Origin: Tetraselmis striata
Taxonomy: Eukaryota > Chlorophyta > Chlorodendrophyceae > Chlorodendrales > Chlorodendraceae
NCBI GenBank assembly: GCA_006384855.1
Contig: VCJN01001726.1
Span: 124,001-188,000, forward strand
Direction: 5' to 3'
DNA length: 64,000 bases
The notes under the pieces were generated by a model. It did no database searches, was not told the DNA's origin, and saw nothing but the letters and a program-made list of their open reading frames with translations. Positions 1 to 11,989 of this stretch are shown here, piece after piece (the first letter of the stretch is position 1; each line of letters begins with the position of its first letter). Made by a program: the position numbers and the translations under genes.

Positions 1-260
1 CGGCCGCCGGTCTAGCCCATGCGGACAGTCTCTGTGCGCGCCGCGGTGGGCTCTGACAGCGATGCGATCTCGGCATTATTCCCCCGGCAGTGTGCGGTGC
101 CGCAGTGACTTCGTGCGCTTCCGCGTCAACTACGAGCTGGTGGACGCGGTGCTGCGCAGCCGGCGGAACGTCGGTGCGCGCCGGCCGCCAACCTGCCGCC
201 CCTCGGCACGCGCCATCATGCGGCAGCAACCTGCCCAACACGCCGCAGCAGTTGACTGGG
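1..260 (+). other. Possible upstream exon fragment
   Basis: One frame from about 105 to 185 reads like protein (DFVRFRVNYELVDAVLRSRR) and follows a CAG at the end of a GC-rich stretch. It could be an exon of the gene whose last exon is 1097-1578, because both are on the plus strand and nothing else separates them except intron-like sequence and a SINE. No domain is recognised and the frame is not held to 260, so this is a weak call. Confidence 0.25.
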
Positions 261-707
261 TTTGAGACCGCTGCTCTTGTTTTGCACCATCGAGTCAGAG
301 ATTCCGCGCTGTGTTCGCTTTACAGTAAATAGTTCTGATATAGTTCAGATGCATGCAGCAATTTCTTTTCTCGGGAGGAGGTTGAGAGCAATGAACAATG
401 GCGATCCACAGGTTTATACTAAGGAGTCTGGATCCTCTCTAGTTGATGAACCTACGCGCTAGATACCCCGACGTATCAACGGGCACGAGCACTACGGTAA
501 TCGATTGATCACAGCATTATTCGCTGATGCAGTATATGTATACACAATATCATGCAAAGGCGGCTACGGGTCATATGAGTATGATTTACTGTATGGGTAC
601 ACGGATGTGGCGGCATGAAATTTCCGCGCCAGCTGACGACGAGATGACGACCATAAATCATTTCTGTATTCTGTTGCTGATCCACGTGAAGCTGAAATGC
701 AGGCGTC
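261..707. other. Non-coding stretch, probable intron
   Basis: AT-richer sequence with only short open frames and no recognisable motif. It precedes a SINE insertion. If the exon guess at 1-260 is right, 261-1096 is a single intron carrying that SINE. Confidence 0.3.
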
Positions 708-944
708 GTCGTCTGTCCGCTAGGTAGAACGGAGGTCTCTCGTGCTAGAGGTCCCCGGTTCGATTCCTGGTTCTCCCACTGAAGGCACTATCAACCGGGC
801 GTGTCTCGGGTTGACCTGGTTGACGCATTAGAGCCCTTTGGGGTTTGAATGAGGCAAAGGTCTAAGGGGATATGACAGACCTACGACTGCAGTAGGCGCA
901 GGAGGTCAAGTGCTGGGGCGGCTTCGGCCAACCACCCCGGGCCA
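708..944 (+). mobile_element. tRNA-derived SINE, copy 1
   Basis: The head resembles a tRNA gene: an A-box-like GTCCGCTAGGTAGAACGG at about 715-732 and a good B box GGTTCGATTCC at 758-768, followed by a tRNA-like 3' CTGGTTCTCCCA. No matching 5' acceptor strand is present, so it is not a working tRNA gene. The non-tRNA tail contains AGACCTACGACTGCAGT and AGGTCAAGTGCTGGGGCG. The same head and tail in the same order occur on the minus strand at 46587-46816, which identifies a dispersed tRNA-derived SINE family rather than a tRNA pseudogene. The 3' end is set where the similarity between the two copies stops. Confidence 0.75.
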
Positions 945-1096
945 ACTTGACCTTCACACAGTCTGCAGTATATACTTCTGGTCCTCTATCCCGGGCATTG
1001 ATGCCGCACCATGACCGCATCAGCGTGTCATTGGGATTTTGGCTGCCGAGGTGCCAAAGTGATTGCCTGACGGATGCCCCCGCGTGCGACCGACAG

Positions 1097-1578
1097 GCGG
1101 CTACGTGGTGCCCAGCACCTGGGCGTACCACTACTTTGAGCCGGAGGAGGCGGAGCCGCACTTCACCTTTGAGATCACCCTCTTCTCCGGCAGCCTCTAC
1201 CTGCTGTCCACCCGCCTCGACTACCCGCCCTCCTTCACCGCCATGGCGGCCGCCACGTACATGCAGATCGTGGACCAGGCCGCCGCGGGCGAGGCCGGCT
1301 CCTACTCGGTCACTGTCTGCGGCGGGGCGGGGCGGCGGCACTACGTGGGCCTCTTTGGCGGCGACGCCATGGCGACGTACATCATCCACGCCGCGCCGTT
1401 TGCCGGGGACTGCGAGACGGGCGGCGAGGACGAGGGGTACATCGACCAGAGCCGGGCGGCCAGCAGCGCCATCCAGGCAGCGGTGGTCTCCGGCGCCCCC
1501 CGGGCCACCCAGCACCACCGGTGTGTGTCCGCACTGATGGTGGCAGCCGCCGCCTGGGCCGGCGCCCTTCTCTGGTAG
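1097..1578 (+). CDS. C-terminal exon, probable GPI-anchored PPC-like surface protein (partial)
   Basis: Open frame starting after a CGACAG acceptor and ending at a TAG at 1578. The first part (FTFEITLFSGSLYLLST, then YSVTVCGG and HYVGLFGG) has alternating beta-strand character and resembles the pre-peptidase C-terminal (PPC) type of beta-sandwich that often follows proteases. The last about 18 residues are a short hydrophobic run (ALMVAAAAWAGALLW) after a small-residue region, as expected for a GPI-attachment signal or a terminal membrane anchor. The N-terminal domains are missing: upstream is intron-like DNA with a SINE at 708-944. The PPC relation is a judgement from pattern only. The frame and the hydrophobic end are seen directly. 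Confidence 0.55.
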
Positions 1579-1945
1579 GCTGCAGCCCCTCGTGCATGGT
1601 GACGAGGAATCCGAAGGGACTCGGCATTGTTCGCGGGATGAGGTGCGAAGGAGCCTGGGCAAAGGCAGCATGACGAGCCACCAGAGCACGCCCCGGCGGA
1701 AGCCACTGCCCTCCTCAAGCGCATGCATATCCGCGATGCATTTCCACTCGGTGCAATCAGGCAAACAGGGAAACGCCAAAGCCAAACGCAACAAAAAACT
1801 AAAAGCGCCGGAGTAAACCCGCCAAAAGGGTTTGCACAGCGACCACGCCCCTGCCACTCTGTGCACCAAGTGGCGCCACACAGGGGGCAATGCTACAGTT
1901 TTTTCCTTTAAACACAGTGGTTGCCTCCGCTACGAATGCAGTCAT
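1579..1945. other. Intergenic spacer between convergent genes
   Basis: The 3' flanks of the plus-strand gene ending at 1578 and the minus-strand gene ending at 1946. Apart from A-rich sequence at 1780-1800 I see no defined feature. Confidence 0.4.
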
Positions 1946-4792
1946 TTAATGAAGTAGCGCGCGTTCGCTGCCGCCGTCGTCGCTCCGGGCGCTGTCCCAC
2001 CGGAAGGACGGGATCGTTGGCACCGCACCCGGCAGCTGAGGCATAGCATCGCGGAGCAGCTCCCCGCCGGACCGCTGCCCTGCGTGTTGCTGCCCGGCCA
2101 CCCTGACCGGGGCGCTCTGCAGAGCAGTGTACACCAGGTCCCTTGCCAACGGAGACGGCTCCGGCCCCCGCGATGCCGCGCGCTCCGTGTGCGGGGCCTG
2201 CTCGCACAGGGAGCGGCGCTGGTGCTCCTTGCGGACTCTTGCAGCGGCGTGGGCGGCCGCCAGGGATGCAAATGTCACGTTCTTTTTGGGCTGTGGTCTG
2301 ACGTACACCTCCTCCAGCGGAGTCTTTCTGGCTGGGCGCTCCGACAGGAATCGAGTGAGCTTGGGCTTGCTTGGAGCAGCGCTGTCCCCGCCGGACGCCG
2401 AGTGCCGGACACTGGGGACGGGGAGGTGAACGGCGGGAACGCTGTCCGTCTCCGAGACGAAGGATGAGATGTTGGATTGGGCAGACATGTGACTGAGGGA
2501 CTTTCGGAGTGATGGCTGGTTTGGGGGCAGGCCGGGGTCGCTCGCCATTTGCAGGACTAATGAACTCCGCCTCACGCTTCGTTTGATGCAGACATGCTGC
2601 TCCAGCAGCTCGCCCTTCCAGGCCTGCAGATCCTCGCCGCTGGCGCAGCCCAGCCGATGCACCAGCTGGACCAGCTCGCCCTGCCCCTCCACCGGCGACT
2701 GCGCCAGCAGCGGCAGCAGCGCGCGGATCTTGTCCGCGACGACGATGCAGCTGAGCCGGCTCGACAGCATGCGGAACTTGGCGACCACCGCCTGGGCTTC
2801 CTCTGCCGTGAAGGGATCCTCTCGCAGCCACAGCGGCACCAGGCTGGCGCCACCCAGCTGCAGCTCCCGCCGCAGCTCCTCGATCTCCCCCTCCTCCTCC
2901 TCCCTCACCGCCACCATGGCCGCCTCCGCGTCGTCCTCGTCCTCCGCCGCCTGCGTCACGACGTGCAGCCTCCGCGCGATGCAGAACTCCTGGCACGTCC
3001 ACACCCGCTGATGGTAGCGCGACCCCGGCGCCTCCACACTGCGAAGCACCACGGTGTCGGCGGCGGAGGCGTACACCGCCATCATGCGCGCCAGCAGGGT
3101 GTACTTGAGGTCGCAGGCGTGCTGAGGCACAGACAGGCAGTCCAGCCACACGTAGCTGCAGCCCCGCTCCTTGATGGCCGTTGCCAGGGCCTCCAGCTGG
3201 AACGGGCCCATGTTGAGCGCGCAGTCGCGACTGATTTGCACCTGCTCCTCCTGCCAGCGGTAGCTGACCGCCAGCGTCTCCTCCATGCGCGCGGCAGTCC
3301 CCTTGTACGCCGGCAGCCGCCCCAGGAAGGGGCGCCCTTGCAGCGCACACAGCAGCGCCCGCCGCAGGCTGGAAGCGCTGACCACCAGCCCAAAGCCGGG
3401 GCTGTTCTTCAGCTGATCGAAGTTGGCCTCGCGCTCCCGGAGCAGCAGGATGAGGCTCGCCAGCACGATGCGCGCCGCGTACACAATCACGGTCTGGAAT
3501 AGAGTGACGCCGCTTGTCCCGTCGAGGCACAGAACGAGGGCGAAAGTGAGCAGCAGCACCTCCCTCCGTTGACCTGTTGAGGACTGGTTCAGATCACTGA
3601 TCACTGTGTGCGTGCCGCATGTGCTCGTGATGCTGAAGCTGCTCGAGTTTGCCTCTGCGCCAGCGTGCCGCCAGCCAGCGGGCAGCATCCTCTTCGTGAG
3701 CGGGGCGCCACCGCATCGATGCCCGAGCAGGGCGCGCAAAAAGAGCAGCGTATCCTGCGGGATCATGCTATTCCACAGGGAAAACAGGTTGAACACCAGG
3801 CTGACGATCTCCACCAGGAAGATGGCGGCCACCTCGCCCGCGGCGCCCGCGACGTTCGGCACATCCCGAAGCTCGCGGTGGACGTTGGTGTAGATGACCA
3901 GCGCCATCGATACGAGCATGAGGTACGGCTCCCGCCGCAGGCGCACTCTTCGCAGGCCGTGTTTTTTCCCCATGGCAGTAGCCATGGTGCTACTCCATAT
4001 CTGGCTGGGCATGCTGAGGTACCGGACGCCGGCCATGGCACAGACGTGCCTCACAGCGATCTCCAGCACGCCGTTGAAACGTTTCCCCAGAACGCACAGC
4101 TCGCTGTCGCCGCACACCTCCTCGACCACGGCGTCAAGGGGCGCGCCAGTTCTGTAGTAGCCTTCGATGGCTGGCGCGAGGTAGGCGGCGGTTAGCAGCA
4201 GCGCGAGGGGGCCGATGGTGAGGCCCACTATGATGCTGGTGGCCCGGATCGAGTTGAGCGACTCCTCGTACAGGTCGGGCGACGCGGCACCCGTCCAGCC
4301 CAATGACGCCTGCGCGCTGCCGCGGCGCGGAGCCGACGTGACCGCCCGGAGCTTCACAGCTACAAGCAATGCGCCGGCGCCGAAACAGACTATGTAGCCG
4401 ACAATGCGGGCGCGAAATACGATGTAGTACTCGTCGAGGCAGCGACCTGCCGCCAGCGCCTCGGCACTGCCCACGTCGTTGAAGGGGCACGGGGCTAACA
4501 AGCAAACCACCAGGACAAACACCGACAGGAAGAACAGCAGGACCATGACCGCGGCAAGCGTGGTGCGATAGCGAGGCGTGCGAATTGGCTGCTTGCAAAT
4601 ACATGCCCAGCTCCCATCAGATCGAGTCCCAGTCGGAGTGCGGACTAGGACTGCTGGGGGAGGCGGGCCGCCAGGTGGTGCGAGCTGCCCCATACCGCCC
4701 ACGCCCGACCTGCCGGCGGTGGTAGGCGCTCTGTTGCTCGGCCGGCTAGATCGCCAGCAGCAAACACGGCGACCAGGTAGTTGCAGAATCAA
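1946..4792 (-). CDS. Multi-pass membrane protein with HET-like domain
   Basis: A single uninterrupted frame of 948 codons on the minus strand. Hydrophobic segments lie at about residues 81-100, 127-147, 183-208, 290-301, 318-342 and 411-451, so the N-terminal half is a multi-pass membrane region. Residues 507-611 read AVSYRWQ, then SYVWLDCLSVPQ, then YASAADTVVLR, then RVWTCQEFCIARRL. That order matches the heterokaryon-incompatibility (HET)-type domain: a strand with SYRW, the W-[IL]-D-x2-[CS]-I/V-x-Q core, and the RxWTxQE motif. An acidic Glu-rich helix follows at 617-643. The tail (about 750-948) is polar and Ser/Pro/Arg-rich, probably disordered. In fungi HET domains trigger cell death in non-self recognition; the role in algae is unknown. 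The start is the first Met. A later start just before the first membrane span (MVLLFF, residue 83) is also possible. Confidence 0.75.
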   Translation of the reverse strand: MILQLPGRRVCCWRSSRPSNRAPTTAGRSGVGGMGQLAPPGGPPPPAVLVRTPTGTRSDGSWACICKQPIRTPRYRTTLAAVMVLLFFLSVFVLVVCLLAPCPFNDVGSAEALAAGRCLDEYYIVFRARIVGYIVCFGAGALLVAVKLRAVTSAPRRGSAQASLGWTGAASPDLYEESLNSIRATSIIVGLTIGPLALLLTAAYLAPAIEGYYRTGAPLDAVVEEVCGDSELCVLGKRFNGVLEIAVRHVCAMAGVRYLSMPSQIWSSTMATAMGKKHGLRRVRLRREPYLMLVSMALVIYTNVHRELRDVPNVAGAAGEVAAIFLVEIVSLVFNLFSLWNSMIPQDTLLFLRALLGHRCGGAPLTKRMLPAGWRHAGAEANSSSFSITSTCGTHTVISDLNQSSTGQRREVLLLTFALVLCLDGTSGVTLFQTVIVYAARIVLASLILLLREREANFDQLKNSPGFGLVVSASSLRRALLCALQGRPFLGRLPAYKGTAARMEETLAVSYRWQEEQVQISRDCALNMGPFQLEALATAIKERGCSYVWLDCLSVPQHACDLKYTLLARMMAVYASAADTVVLRSVEAPGSRYHQRVWTCQEFCIARRLHVVTQAAEDEDDAEAAMVAVREEEEGEIEELRRELQLGGASLVPLWLREDPFTAEEAQAVVAKFRMLSSRLSCIVVADKIRALLPLLAQSPVEGQGELVQLVHRLGCASGEDLQAWKGELLEQHVCIKRSVRRSSLVLQMASDPGLPPNQPSLRKSLSHMSAQSNISSFVSETDSVPAVHLPVPSVRHSASGGDSAAPSKPKLTRFLSERPARKTPLEEVYVRPQPKKNVTFASLAAAHAAARVRKEHQRRSLCEQAPHTERAASRGPEPSPLARDLVYTALQSAPVRVAGQQHAGQRSGGELLRDAMPQLPGAVPTIPSFRWDSARSDDGGSERALLH

Positions 4793-5238
4793 GCTCTGTG
4801 ATCGTCGTGTTGTGTTTATGATGACAGGGTTGGGGCGACCACTCGTATCAGCCTCTGCAACTACTACGGGGCTGTGGCAAGTGGGTCCAGGGGGCTCAAC
4901 TCTCGCTCCGCTGGACCTCGCTACTGCGGGATGCCGCCGCCCGCCCCCATTTTTCGGTACCAGCAGCGTGTATGTAAGGATTGTACTTGCAGACGAGTAG
5001 TACCTGCACCGATTTGGATTTGGTTCCGGCTATTTTGTACTTCCCACCAGTAGGTACCGTATCTTTAGCGTATCTTATCACCGCCATCGACTTGCTGCTA
5101 CCCCCCCCCCCCCCCCCCCCCGCCGGCCGCCCGGGATCCGTATTATATCAACATAGTCCCATCTACATTATTTACACGCTACCCGGGTTCCGGTATTGCT
5201 TGCGTGCCGGGCCTGTACTCGTAATTTCCATCACTGTT
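4793..5238. other. Upstream region of the HET-like gene with C tract
   Basis: Non-coding. It holds a run of about 20 C at 5101-5120 and no clear gene. It should contain the promoter of the minus-strand gene starting at 4792; I see no convincing TATA box. Confidence 0.35.
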
Positions 5239-5310
5239 GAGGACCTTCTGATTGTCCTTTTTTTGGTGATTTCCTGATATCGCCTTCTGCTGCTAGCTCA
5301 TCTAATTATA
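5239..5310 (+). mobile_element. LINE 3'-end fragment (very 5'-truncated)
   Basis: The sequence GGACCTTCTGATTGTCC, TTTTTTTGGTGATTTCC and GCTAGCTCATCTAAT matches the 3' termini of the copies at 19971-20275 (+), 12660-13030 (-) and 28681-30510 (-). All end at the same GCTAGCTCATgTAA point but begin at different places. That is the signature of 5' truncation by target-primed reverse transcription. Confidence 0.65.
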
Positions 5311-6114
5311 TATTTCCAAAACTGCTGGCAGTTCGCCGTCTAAAACACGGCAATGAAAATACTAGGCGCTGACCACGGAAAGTCCGCCCTACCCGTTTGG
5401 GCGTCGGCCCATTCGAGTATTAATGCGAGTTGGGGCAAGCGCCAACCCGCGTAGCGAAGCATCTCGGGAGTATGATACATGTGCAACATAAAAGCGATAC
5501 ATATGAGGGATGATAGGGCCCTACGCCATAACTGGAAAAATGTTCCGGATTGTGAAGTACAGATACGGTATCCATTAACAATCCTTACATCCCCCTCGCC
5601 AGCCTTCGCGCGGACTTTTTGTTTTTACTACAAGGTAGACAAGTATTCCCTAATACCAGCAAGTACCAGGCGGGTACCTGGTACCCGTACCTGAGGCTGA
5701 ATTTTACACGCCTCACGCGCCCCACCCACCACCAGTACACTAACTAAAAATGCCTCACAGTAAAAGCAGGTGACCCCTGGTAAAAGCCCTCATTCGCGTC
5801 GCGAAGTGCTGACGAGGCGTGGGGTACCGCATCTATGTTTCAAAACGCGCTACCTGTACGACCACCGTCTTGGAAAATGCTTAGGGATTACCTGTAGCGA
5901 CTACCCGACTCGTAACTATGCGATATACACTGTGTATAGTCAAATAGCACAGTCGTTCGCGAACCACTGGGTACCCTACCGACGATACGATATTCCGGTG
6001 CTGTGGGCGAGGCTCCACCTGTTTGTGCCCTGGGTGGTGCGCAGGGGGCGGGAGTTGGGCCGTAGTTGATCGGTGGCATCACTCCACGTGCAGGACCGTA
6101 GTACTACGCTAGAC
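5311..6114. other. Intergenic, no gene seen
   Basis: Mixed-composition sequence with short open frames only. No repeat partner or motif was recognised. Confidence 0.35.
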
Positions 6115-6380
6115 ATGAGTCAAACGAGCGAGAAAAGCAAAGTAGCGACATCAACGGATGAAGCGCGACCAGGAATCTCGGCGCCAGCACGGGAACCGTG
6201 GCTACCAGGACCTGGCTCGCCAGAAGACTGGTTGGCGTGAGCCATGGTACGAACTGAGAGTTCTGCGTCGGATGGGGGCGGCACTGCTACCCGTCCGCCG
6301 CGCACGATCGCGGCTAGCCAGGCGAGCGGACGAGGTGCGAACGGCGGGCTCGTTCCCCTTGCGCGCGCGCCCGCGTGACT
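6115..6380 (+). pseudogene. Possible decayed coding fragment
   Basis: From an ATG at 6115 a frame of 41 codons (MSQTSEKSKV...) stops at a TGA, and the same frame then continues with a Ser/Gly/Ala-rich stretch (TESSASDGGGTATRPP) to a second stop near 6380. One in-frame stop splitting a low-complexity polar sequence suggests the decayed N-terminus of a retroelement gag or a disordered protein. No domain is visible. Confidence 0.2.
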
Positions 6381-7340
6381 AGTTGTCCCGAAACTAAAGC
6401 CTATGAGTATTTTTACTTTTATGTAATGTGTTTACTTTCTATGGAGCGTGGTGGGAGCATGTGGGAGTGTGGACACGCTGCTCGAGAGCCTATCCGGTGT
6501 TAGCTGGAATGCCTAATTAGGATACACATGTTGGTATTAAGCCGACGACCACCTCCATGAAAGGTGGGGGGGGGGGGGGGGGGGGGGTCAATCACGAGGC
6601 AAGATGGCCCGCCCGAGAGGCGAGGCAGCCATTTCTGGAACAGCCACTGCCCCAGCCCCCAGCCCACTATATGGTCACTAAAAGTCAAAAAGTTTACCTG
6701 GGAAGAAGTACCCGGGCAGGGACCCTACCGCTGAAATATGGTCGGCAGACAGAACGATTGCGGCGGAGCGTGCCGCCGCGGATCCGGCGATGATGCCCCA
6801 GAGGAGGGGCAGATCCGATCACTGCCCCCATGATGCCTACTCCGGGCCATGGGCGTAGTGGTGGGAGAGTATGACAGAGACGCAGTAGGCCAAGCCATGG
6901 AAGTCGAGGTGCGCTCTGCCAGCTCAGGATTGAACACAGGGGGAGAGGGGGGGAGGGGCGCAACCCAGGCTCGCCATTAGTGCACGTTGGGAGGCAGGGA
7001 GGAGGGTGTGGAAGGCTCTCACCCGGCGCTGGAGGAGGGCTGCGCACCCCCCCCCCCCCCCCCACACCGCCGCCGCCAGAAGCGAGGCGTTGGACTTCCA
7101 GGGGGGGGGGGGGTGGGTGGGCGGGGGGGCAGAACGGAGAACGGGTCCAGGCAGAACCGCTAGGACATGCCCCCAGGCTTTGGGATCACCCGCTTTGGAG
7201 GAGCTCAGCGCGCTCTGCAGCGGCGAAACACCGCCATGCGGGCGCGGTACCCGCCCCGCGGGAGGGGCCCGCCCCGGCAGCGGCGAGGAGTCTAAAGGAG
7301 GCTCCATCCGGGGCGGGAGAGATGCGTCAAGTTTATGTGT
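6381..7340. repeat. Intergenic region with long G and C tracts
   Basis: Contains homopolymer runs: G at about 6567-6588, C at about 7048-7063 and G at about 7101-7112. Open frames here are proline- or glycine-rich by-products of these runs. No gene is supported. Confidence 0.5.
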
Positions 7341-7344
7341 ACGT

Positions 7345-8315
<971 letters not shown>

Positions 8316-8759
8316 ATGCCCCTTTAAACTGTTCTTGTACTTTAATACCGGGGCCGGCTTGGGGGGGGGGGGGGGTGGGGCTCAGCCGGCCTAGCATGCA
8401 GCGCGTCACTGAAAATTCGATGTGCACAAGTGACCCAGGTGGGGGGGAGAAGACTGAAACGTTTAAATGTTTTATTGACACCCAAACCAGCGCAAACCAT
8501 GATTGTCGTTAAAATGAAGAGTGGCCCCCGCTTCCTTACCTTATTAGGATTCTGCATAAATTGTCACTGTTGCATGACCCGTCCCCTGCAGATCTCTGCA
8601 CGTCACTGACAGTTCCCGTGGGGACAAGCACGACCACAACGCACTCCTGCAACCGCACACTCGAAGCTCTCTCGTAGTTGCCTCAGCCATCAAGCCCCAT
8701 GGCCGCCGCGTCAACCACCCGCCTTCCGAGTGACCGCATCTCGCTGCCCTTCCGCCACT
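8316..8759. other. Intergenic spacer with G tract
   Basis: A run of about 18 G at 8359-8376. It is the 3' flank of the minus-strand glycosyltransferase-like gene. No gene seen. Confidence 0.35.
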
Positions 8760-11700
8760 CTATCTGTCGGGTGAGATGTTGAGCGTGTAGCGCCACGCTC
8801 TGTCTGCGGCGTTGCCGTCGTTTGCTGCTGAGAACCGCGCTTGCGCCGCCTTCAGGCTGCGGAACTGCGCCAAGCGGCCGGCCGCGTACAAGGCACACAA
8901 GTTATGCGCAGCTGGGACACCATGCCGAGGGGGGGGGGGGGGGGAGGGGCGCTTGGAGGTGGAGCGCTGGGTCGGATGCTAGCCGGGCGTGGAGCAGTTA
9001 GGTGTCCGAGCCCGTGGTATGCGCGCACCATCTGGCTCTTGTCCTCCTGCGCCAGGTGGCCAAGGATGGCGGAGAACTCCTCCGGGGTGCCCGCCCGCCA
9101 GGCCGCGCCAACTTCCACCTCCGGCTGCACCTGTCATGCGCAAGACAGGGCGCCAGAGGAATGCGACTGGGGGCCAATGGCGCGGGGCTGGCCACCACGT
9201 CAAGCGCACATGGGCGGTGCAGGGGGTTGAGGGGGGAGGGGGCTACGCGCACAGCTCACCGGGAGGCCCTTCTCTTGTGCCATCTGCTCCAGTTCAGTCG
9301 GTGTGCCCAGGTACACGACGCCTGGGATTCCCCTGCGCGCCGGCCGGGAGCTGCCCCTCAGCCCGACCTCGTCCCAGTCACCAGCACCACCACCGCCATC
9401 ACAAAAGCTCCACCACGGCATCACGCAGCCCGCCGGGCGTTGTCATCGGCAGCACCGGCATGGACGGACAGGGCAGCGAGCATGGCCCTGACCAAAGGAT
9501 GGCATGATAGTTGACGGTGGAGTGGCCGCTGACGACGACGTCCGCCGCTGGGAGGAGATCCTCGCTGGACACGTAGCTGCCCATGGCGGCGACTCCCAGC
9601 TCCAGCGCGGTGGTGAAGTAGCCCGGGTGGTCATTCTGCGCAGGCGCCGCCGGTTACGTGAGTGCCAGCTGAGTGGCAAGGGCGACCGCTGCGCCGGGGA
9701 GGGGATAGCCCCCTGCCTGCTGTATGCTGGTGCGCAGCTAGGAGCGCTCAGAGACGCTGCGGGTGGCCATGAAAGGTATTACGGGCACTGCGGTGATGGG
9801 CAGGGGCATGGGCAGCAATCGATGCCCTGCTCCTTCTGGCCACGCCAGACGCTGATGCCCGCTGTGCAAGGAGGGGCGGGTGGGCAGGGAAGGGGACCTT
9901 GATCTGCATGGCGAGCTCCTTGTCCGCGGGGTCGGCACGGGGGTGCATCCGGAGTAGGATTGCCGCATCGGCCTGGTAGCCGAGGCGGATGTGTCAGCGA
10001 GCCGGCGGAGGAGCAGCGCAGGCCAGGGCGAATTCAGGCGTGCCACAGACCAGAGGGGGTGGAGGGGGGGGGGGGGGGGGCACCTTTGCCAGACGGCCTG
10101 CCGCCTTTGCATGCATGACGCCCTCCAGCAGCAGTGACGCCATCTCAGACGTCCCATGCACCTGCAGCGGAGGGGGGCGGGCGGAAGGGGAGGCGGGCGC
10201 AACGTACGTGAGAGCTTTGGGTGGGAGCATGGCTGTTGGGCTCTGGCCTGGGCCATGAGAGATAGCCGCACGGAGTGAACTGCCTGAAGCGTGGTCCCCT
10301 GCCGGAGCTTCAGGATGCCGGCTTGCGTGTGTGTGTTGACAGCACTCCATACCACACCACGCACAGGCTGGCTCTCTGTGTGTGGGGGGGGGGGGGGGGG
10401 GGGGGGGGGAGTTGCAGTCGCGATCGGACCGCACCTGCCCCACCGCCAGGACCAAAAGGGTGTCCGGGCGCAGCCCCAGCTTGGCGCGCAGCGCCTCGCG
10501 CTTCAACTCCAGCGCGCCGTCCTTGGCCGCCGCCCGCGCGGTGCCGTCAAACTGGGGCCCCCCACAGATGCGGACCTGCGCCGGCGGGGCCCGCGGCCGA
10601 GAGCTTAGCGCGCGCTGCCCGCTGCCCCTTGCCGCGTGTTGCGCATGGTTCCATGGCGGCCGCGGCGCGGGGTCACCTGCAGGCCGAGCTCCACCGCAGC
10701 CTTGCCTGGCTCCCGCTCCCGCATCAACTTGTAGGACACCGAGTCGGGCACACAGGCGCGCACGGCCGCCACGCGCTCCGGGCAGCGCGCCACGATGCTC
10801 TGCAGCGTGCCGCCGCTCACGCGGTACATGTCCTCCACCAGGGAGAGCGACTGCCGGGCGGCGCTGCGCAAGAGGCGCGTGCGGGGGTGGGACCAGTGCT
10901 GCGTCAGGCTGCTGAGGGGTCGCCAGAGGAAGGGACTACGCACAAACTCCTCCCAGGCAGGTGTTCCGGCCTGCGTGGCAGGATGTCCCCCACGATGTCT
11001 GCAGCCCATTGCCTCGCAGTGGGGGAATAATCGGCGCCTGCTGGCTCATTGCTCCCCGTGCCCCTTGAAAGTGTTGCTGCCATGAGCAAGGCATGCAGGC
11101 GGGCGATGCGTCCACTCATCAACTCCCCCCACCTGGGGACAGGTAGGAGAAGAGAGAAGGGGAGAAAGGGGAGGGGGACCTGGTGCACAGCGCGTCCGCA
11201 GCCACGACAATCCCCTCCTTGGAGGCGCTGGTTCCCACTATCGTGATATCATGCGGCTGCAGAGGCGGCGGACGGGGCCCGGGGGGGGAGGGGGGGGAGG
11301 GGGGGGGGGGGGGGAGGGGGGGTTCAGCCAGCTGCGTGACGCCAGCACCTGTAGTGGTGAAATCTCCAAGCTGACACTCGTTCGGGGCATGGCACCCGCC
11401 GTTTCTTGCTCGCGCTGCGAGTAACGCCAATCTCCAGCAGCAAGGCCGCTCACCTGGCCCACAAAGGACGAGACGGTGCTCTGCGGCCACAGCTCCCCCA
11501 CCGGCATCCCTTTGCTCTCCGTGGACAGCGTCACCTGCGGGCCGGGTCCGCAGCTGTCATTGGTCCAGCGAGTGAGGCGCGCCGTCGAGGCGGGGCAGTG
11601 CTTGTGTGGCGCAGGCTACGTCACGCCCGGACCTTCAGCCGCGTGTCCGGTGAGAGCCCCCCGGAGCGCAGCGCCCTGGCGGAGGCGCCGGATAGGTGGA

Positions 11701-11989
11701 CGCGCACGACGGCCCCGCTCTCCAGCGCGCGGCGCAGCACCGGGGAGAGCGCGTTCCAGCCGCCGGTGTCGGACGCGACCGCGCGCACCTCGACACCGCG
11801 CATGTTGATGGACAGCAGGTCGGTCTGCACCAGCGCGGGGCGCGACTGGCGCATGTACGCCATGAAAAACACGCCCAGCGCGACCTGCACCACCAGCAGC
11901 AGCGGCAGGATGCGCTGCAGGTCCCATAGCGCCGGCCTGCCTTTGAAGACGCGCCGCATGCTGCGGTGCGTGGATGAGAAGAGCGGCAT
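8760..11989 (-). CDS. Type II membrane glycosyltransferase-like protein, about 12 exons
   Basis: Start ATG at 11989. Exon 1 (11989-11633) holds a single signal-anchor segment at about residues 29-45 (LPLLLVVQVALGVFFMAYM). Exon 2 is 11534-11454 and exon 3 is 11256-11180 (DITIVGTSASKEGI). Later coding blocks lie at about 11128-10990, 10955-10678, 10580-10425 (REALRAKLGLRPDTLLVLAVG), 10165-10070, 9985-9895 (LLRMHPRADPADKELA), 9645-9510 (LLPAADVVVSGHSTVNYHAI), 9450-9262, 9130-9000 and 8905-8760, ending in TAG. The order R-x2-L-R-x2-L-G-L...VLAVG, then RxHPRADP, then AADVVVSGHSTV is typical of the C-terminal half of GT-B-fold glycosyl- or glycerophosphotransferases. A Golgi/ER location is inferred from the signal anchor. 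Acceptor and donor are unknown. Poly-C tracts follow several donor sites. The junction near 10990-10955 is not resolved. Confidence 0.6.

Noticed and set aside
743-780. Functional tRNA gene at the B box
   Set aside because: There is no 5' acceptor strand pairing with TTCTCCCA, and the same head-plus-tail occurs elsewhere, so it is a SINE.
1026-1047. Similarity of GTGTCATTGGGATTTTGGCT to the 368-bp repeat unit
   Set aside because: About 20 bases with three mismatches and no extension; may be chance.
862-1890. 342-codon minus-strand open frame
   Set aside because: It runs antisense to the protein-like exon 1097-1578 and through the SINE. Its sequence is Arg/Gly/Pro-rich composition, so it is a shadow.
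1908-3530. 540-codon minus-strand frame overlapping the HET-like gene
   Set aside because: Same strand, other frame, Arg/Gly/Ala-rich. The overlapping 948-codon frame has domains and membrane spans.
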